A program made the translations under genes and the position numbers. From Bin87 sp965116565 (lineage in GTDB: Bacteria > Chloroflexota > Dehalococcoidia > Lucifugimonadales > UBA3495), in contig OZ220699.1 of NCBI GenBank assembly GCA_965116565.1, forward strand, positions 3,472,001 through 3,536,000: a DNA stretch of 64,000 nucleotides, written 5' to 3'. How positions within the stretch are numbered: position 1 is the first letter of the stretch; the number at the start of each line of letters is the position of its first letter. Of the stretch, positions 60,809 through 64,000 are shown piece after piece. The notes beneath the pieces are model-generated. The model had not been told where the DNA came from. It made no database searches and saw nothing but the letters and a program-made list of their open reading frames with translations.

Positions 60809-62245
60809 ATGGTTCGCGCCCGAACCGGCACCCCAACCGCTGCCCGCCGACGACGCCGTCCCCCACCGGTTGACGACGACGCCAAGCTCGCCATGGACCG
60901 AGGGCGAGAGGACGACGCCGATGGTGATTTACCGGCGCCATCGAATGGAGCCTACGCCGGGAATCCGGTGGACATCTCAGACCTGGCGACGATGTCGCAA
61001 ACCGATTTGGCAAAACTCGCTACCGAGGTTGGATTGCGCGACGACGGCAACCTGTCCGAACTGGGGCGAGATGCGCTGTTCCAGCGAGTGCGCCAGGCCG
61101 CCTCGGGCAGGAACCAGCTGGTGGCGTCGGGCGTGCTGGAGGTGATGGACGCCGGTCACGGGTTGTTGAGGTCGATGCAATACCCACCGGTGGCGGGAGA
61201 CGTTTTCGTTGGCCAGTCGCAGATCCGGCGGTCCAACCTGAAGACGGGCGACACGGTGTCTGGGATGGTGCGTCCGCCGAAAGACGGCGAGCGGCACTAC
61301 GGCCTGACGCGGGTCAGCAGCATCAACCTCCTGGAACCGGAGCAGCAAACGCAGGCAAACCGCCGCATTTTTGAATCTCTGACTCCCATTTTCCCCAATG
61401 ACCACATCGTGCTGGAGCACCCGCAAGGCGGATTGCCGTCGCGGATGATCGACCTGTTCGCGCCGATTGGCCTGGGGCAGCGCGGGCTGGTGGTATCGCC
61501 GCCCAAAGCGGGCAAGACGACTGTCCTGCGCCAGATCGCCGCGTCCATCACCGAAAACCGACCGGACGTGATTCTCATGGTGGTGCTCATCGGGGAGCGG
61601 CCGGAGGAGGTGACGGAGATGCGCAGGGCGGTGAAGGGCGACGTGTTCGCCTCGACGTTCGACGAGTCGGTGGAAGAGCAGTGCCGCGTGGCGGAACTGG
61701 CGGTTGAACGGGCCAAGCGGATGACGGAGACCGGGTGCGACGTAGTGATCCTGCTGGACAGCATCACCCGGCTGACCCGGGCGTACAACCTGGCGCTGCC
61801 GACCTCGGGACGGACGCTGTCAGGCGGCATCGATCCGGCGGCTTTGTATCCGGCCAAGCGGTTCATCGGCGCGGCCCGCAACCTGGAGGAGGGAGGATCG
61901 CTGACGATCATCGCGACCTGTCTGCTGGACACGGGCAGCCGGATGGACGAGGTGATCTACGAGGAGTTCAAGGGCACGGGCAACATGGAGCTGCACCTGG
62001 ACCGACGGTTGGCAGACCAGCGTTACTTCCCGGCCATCGACGTGGTGCGCAGCGGGACTCGGAGGGAGGAGTTACTATACGATGCTGAGGCGGTGCCGCA
62101 GATCTGGCTGCTGCGCCGGATGGTCACGCTGGCGTCGGGTAGCGACCAGGCCAACATGGGCGACGCCACCAAGAGGGTGCTGGAGCGGCTGGCTCGCACG
62201 CGCACCAACGCCGAATTCCTGACCAACCTGACCAAAGACTCCTGA
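60809..62245 (+). CDS. rho: Transcription termination factor Rho
   Basis: The 478-residue protein has a basic N-terminal extension (TPTAARRRRRPPP), a Rho N-terminal helix region (LAKLATEVGLRDDGNLSELGRDAL), the OB-fold RNA-binding cold-shock part (GVLEVMDAGHGLLRSMQYPPVAGDVFVGQSQIRR) and the hexameric ATPase with Walker A SPPKAGKTTVLRQ, Walker B DVVILLDSITRL and the R-loop-type SGGIDPAALYPAKRFIGAARNLEEGGSL. It ends transcripts lacking intrinsic terminators. It begins four bases after transaldolase, indicating cotranscription. Confidence 0.98.
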   Translation: MVRARTGTPTAARRRRRPPPVDDDAKLAMDRGREDDADGDLPAPSNGAYAGNPVDISDLATMSQTDLAKLATEVGLRDDGNLSELGRDALFQRVRQAASGRNQLVASGVLEVMDAGHGLLRSMQYPPVAGDVFVGQSQIRRSNLKTGDTVSGMVRPPKDGERHYGLTRVSSINLLEPEQQTQANRRIFESLTPIFPNDHIVLEHPQGGLPSRMIDLFAPIGLGQRGLVVSPPKAGKTTVLRQIAASITENRPDVILMVVLIGERPEEVTEMRRAVKGDVFASTFDESVEEQCRVAELAVERAKRMTETGCDVVILLDSITRLTRAYNLALPTSGRTLSGGIDPAALYPAKRFIGAARNLEEGGSLTIIATCLLDTGSRMDEVIYEEFKGTGNMELHLDRRLADQRYFPAIDVVRSGTRREELLYDAEAVPQIWLLRRMVTLASGSDQANMGDATKRVLERLARTRTNAEFLTNLTKDS

Positions 62246-62270
62246 CCCGACCAACATTCGATAAACTCGT

Positions 62271-62292
62271 GGGGCGGTCCGTTGGCCGCCCC
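62271..62292. repeat. Hairpin GGGGCGG...CCGCCCC after rho
   Basis: GGGGCGG and CCGCCCC flank a CCGTTGGC-type loop about 26 bases after the rho stop. It belongs to the GGGGCG palindrome group. Confidence 0.6.
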
Positions 62293-62376
62293 GATGTGTA
62301 ATACCCCGCGCACACCGGCTACGACGCGGGTGGGCGAATGGCCTTATAATGGCGTTCGGATGGGGAGCGATCAGTC

Positions 62377-62988
62377 ATGACCACGCCAACGAAACCACGG
62401 AGCGGGATGCGGGTTTCCGTCGCCGAGTTCCTGGAACTGGATCTCCCGGAACCGGACGATAAGCTCAAGATGGAACTGGACGACGGGAAGTTGTACATCC
62501 TGCCGAGGCCGCGGATTGCACATCAATCGACGCAGGGAAGGCTCCTTTACCGCTTTTATACTTTCGAAGACACGTTCGAGGAATCTCGCTTTGAGGTGCA
62601 TGCCGACGTGATTGTGGCGTTACCGTCGGAGTTGCCGCGCTTGTTCGCGCCGGACCTAGTGGTGATCCCACAAGGGAATGACGCCGTGGTGGGCGAGCGT
62701 ATGATCGAAGGTGCGCCCGACATCGTGGTGGAAATCCTGTCATCGGACCGGAACCATGACCTGGTGCGTAAGCGTCAGGTATGTGCGGAGGCCGGCATCC
62801 CCGAATACTGGATTGTGGGCGAGGAGAACCGCACGGTCACGCCGCTGAGGCTGGTCGGTCAAGAGTACGCTGAGCGCGGGGTTCTGACCGGGGACGATAC
62901 TCTGACCACTCCGTTGTTGCCCGGCCTGGAAATTCCCCTGGCGGACATTTTCAGACAGCGCAATCGCTCTCGATCGGGTCGGGGGTAG
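62377..62988 (+). CDS. Uma2 family (DUF820) protein
   Basis: The 203-residue protein has a single Uma2 nuclease-like domain: VSVAEFLELDLPEPDDKLKMELDDGKLYILPRPRIAHQ opens the fold, LFAPDLVVIPQ gives the Asp, and APDIVVEILSSDRNHDLVRKRQVCAEAGIPEYWIV gives the Glu and Lys of the active site. It lacks the coiled coil of the 21.4-kb copy. A TATAAT-like element lies at 62345-62350. It ends six bases before the response regulator gene, so they may be cotranscribed. Confidence 0.87.
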   Translation: MTTPTKPRSGMRVSVAEFLELDLPEPDDKLKMELDDGKLYILPRPRIAHQSTQGRLLYRFYTFEDTFEESRFEVHADVIVALPSELPRLFAPDLVVIPQGNDAVVGERMIEGAPDIVVEILSSDRNHDLVRKRQVCAEAGIPEYWIVGEENRTVTPLRLVGQEYAERGVLTGDDTLTTPLLPGLEIPLADIFRQRNRSRSGRG

Positions 62989-62994
62989 AATCGG

Positions 62995-63777
62995 ATGGCT
63001 CCGCGGTCCGGAAATATCCTGATTGTTGACGATGAGGCGACTTCCGCCATCGTGCGAGCGGTGCGGCGGCGGCTTGAGGACGAAGGGTGGACCACCAAGG
63101 TGGTGAGCAAGGAAGCGCACGGTTCCGCCGACGACATGCTATGGGCGGCGATGGAGGCCATTGAAGACGCCATGCCGGACGGGGTGATCCTGGACGTAAG
63201 GCTCGGCGATTATCGGGATGACCAGTTCAAGGGTCTGGACCTGCTCAAGAGGATCGTACAGGAGCGACCGCGCCTGCCGGTGCTGATGTTCACGCAGTAC
63301 AGCCAGGGAGTGGAGCGCGATACGGTCGCGCGAAGCGCGTTGCAGGTGGAAGCGCCGGTGGAGTTCATAGACAAGCTGGCGTCTCCGGAAGAGGTGGCGC
63401 TGCGCATGCGGAGGCTGGTTGGAGCCGAGCCCGGGACCATTGCCATCGGAAGCCGCATAATGATGGACAACGACGCCGGCGCGGTGCTCGTGGTTGGTGA
63501 TGACGGCGAGCAAATTCCGGTGTCTGACGTCAGGGGCCGGAGATTCGAAATCCTGCACGAATTGGCACAGGCCTGGTATCGCAGCCCGGGCAACGTGGTG
63601 CCGTTCGACCGACTGGAGCGTTTCCTGGAGGGGGACGACACACGGGCGTCGCTAAGGGTGCGGATTCGGGAGATCAAGGTGGCGATGGGACGGGCCATGG
63701 GCCGGTCGCTGGGCGCCAACGACTTCATAGTGAGCGTGCGGGACCGCGGCTACCGGTTGCTGCCGCCGCGGGATTAG
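62995..63777 (+). CDS. Response regulator with winged-helix output
   Basis: The 260-residue protein has a receiver domain (residues about 8-135): ILIVDDEAT gives the acidic pair, GVILDVRLGDY the phospho-Asp, FTQYS the Thr/Ser and FIDKLAS the Lys. The C-terminal 100 residues (RFEILHELAQAWYRSPGNVVPFDRLERFLEG to FIVSVRDRGYRLLPP) form an OmpR/PhoB-type winged helix with the closing GYRL. No histidine kinase is visible in the window; it may lie after the window end. Translation probably follows from the Uma2 gene. Confidence 0.9.
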   Translation: MAPRSGNILIVDDEATSAIVRAVRRRLEDEGWTTKVVSKEAHGSADDMLWAAMEAIEDAMPDGVILDVRLGDYRDDQFKGLDLLKRIVQERPRLPVLMFTQYSQGVERDTVARSALQVEAPVEFIDKLASPEEVALRMRRLVGAEPGTIAIGSRIMMDNDAGAVLVVGDDGEQIPVSDVRGRRFEILHELAQAWYRSPGNVVPFDRLERFLEGDDTRASLRVRIREIKVAMGRAMGRSLGANDFIVSVRDRGYRLLPPRD

Positions 63778-63786
63778 GTGTGGCGC

Positions 63787-64000
63787 ATGGCAACGGTACC
63801 GTCCCGGCACGCGGGAGGACATCCGATACTGGCCTACGTGGGAATCTTCCTCGCGGTGGCCGGGCTGGCCGTGATGGTGGCATCGCTGTTTGTCCCGCTG
63901 ACGCAGTTCTTTCCTGAGCCGTGGCCAGTTGAACCGTTGTCTTACTTCGGTATGGCAGGAGTGGTCGTCGGGCTGGCGGTTGCCGTGGGGAGCTATATGG
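63787..64000 (+). CDS. Membrane protein, 3' end outside window
   Basis: The visible 71 residues begin MATVPSRHAGGHPILAYVG and show two hydrophobic spans (GIFLAVAGLAVMVASLFVPL and GMAGVVVGLAVAVGSYM) separated by PEPWPVEPLSYF. A GTG nine bases earlier is in frame and could be the start, directly after the response regulator stop. It is probably cotranscribed with it. No family can be assigned from the fragment. Confidence 0.6.
   Translation, partial: MATVPSRHAGGHPILAYVGIFLAVAGLAVMVASLFVPLTQFFPEPWPVEPLSYFGMAGVVVGLAVAVGSYM

Overview
The window is a GC-rich chromosomal segment from an uncultured bacterium. Its gene content suggests Chloroflexota, probably a Dehalococcoidia or SAR202-type lineage. 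The signs are many amidohydrolases, SDRs, crotonases, nitroreductases, a flavin-dependent LLM oxidoreductase, Gfo/Idh/MocA and ThuA proteins, repeated Uma2 genes, a pyrG-transaldolase-rho block, and numerous small intergenic palindromes. This placement is inferred from gene content; no rRNA or tRNA gene is visible in the window.

Layout. Positions 1-8 kb hold an M19 dipeptidase (cut by the window edge), a cupin-like DUF1971/globin fusion, an FMN-binding protein, a beta-propeller, a VOC protein, a Ca2+/cation exchanger, a double UspA protein and a STAS protein. At 8.2-13.7 kb are a Kef-type antiporter and a thiamine unit: promoter, TPP riboswitch, intrinsic terminator, SSS-type symporter and thiC. 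From 13.7 to 23 kb come an amidohydrolase/carboxymuconolactone decarboxylase pair, a NYN-domain protein, a tiny double-glycine-leader peptide gene, an alpha/beta hydrolase-crotonase pair, two nitroreductases and an Mrr-like restriction protein. From 21 to 26.5 kb lie a lone Uma2 gene between 43-bp direct repeats, then a compact operon (FMN protein, three tandem Uma2 paralogs, SDR, crotonase). From 26.5 to 34.5 kb is a patchwork of accessory genes: a clan-AA aspartic protease, a VapBC-like pair, Gfo/Idh/MocA opposite an amidohydrolase, small membrane proteins and a truncated PIN gene. From 34.8 to 40.4 kb are a class V aminotransferase, a coiled-coil/AAA-ATPase/PIN-like module with a frameshift in the ATPase, and argJ-argB.

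From 40.5 to 48.1 kb are a broken coiled-coil gene, a large LRR-peptidase-LRR lipoprotein, two coupled thioredoxin-fold lipoproteins and a DUF1989 protein. At 48.4-52.1 kb is a peptide-type ABC importer (two permeases and a binding protein, no ATPase). A 1.7-kb repeat-filled spacer follows. The window ends with an LLM oxidoreductase, ThuA, a large secreted protein, pyrG, transaldolase, rho, Uma2, a response regulator and the start of a membrane protein.

The best candidates for something undescribed are the AAA-ATPase/PIN-like operon, the LRR-gluzincin-LRR lipoprotein, the DUF1971-globin fusion, the orphan double-glycine peptide, and the riboswitch-controlled SSS transporter. Two intergenic repeat families (GGGGCGAAT palindromes and TTCGACAGGCTCACCATGA elements) recur throughout.
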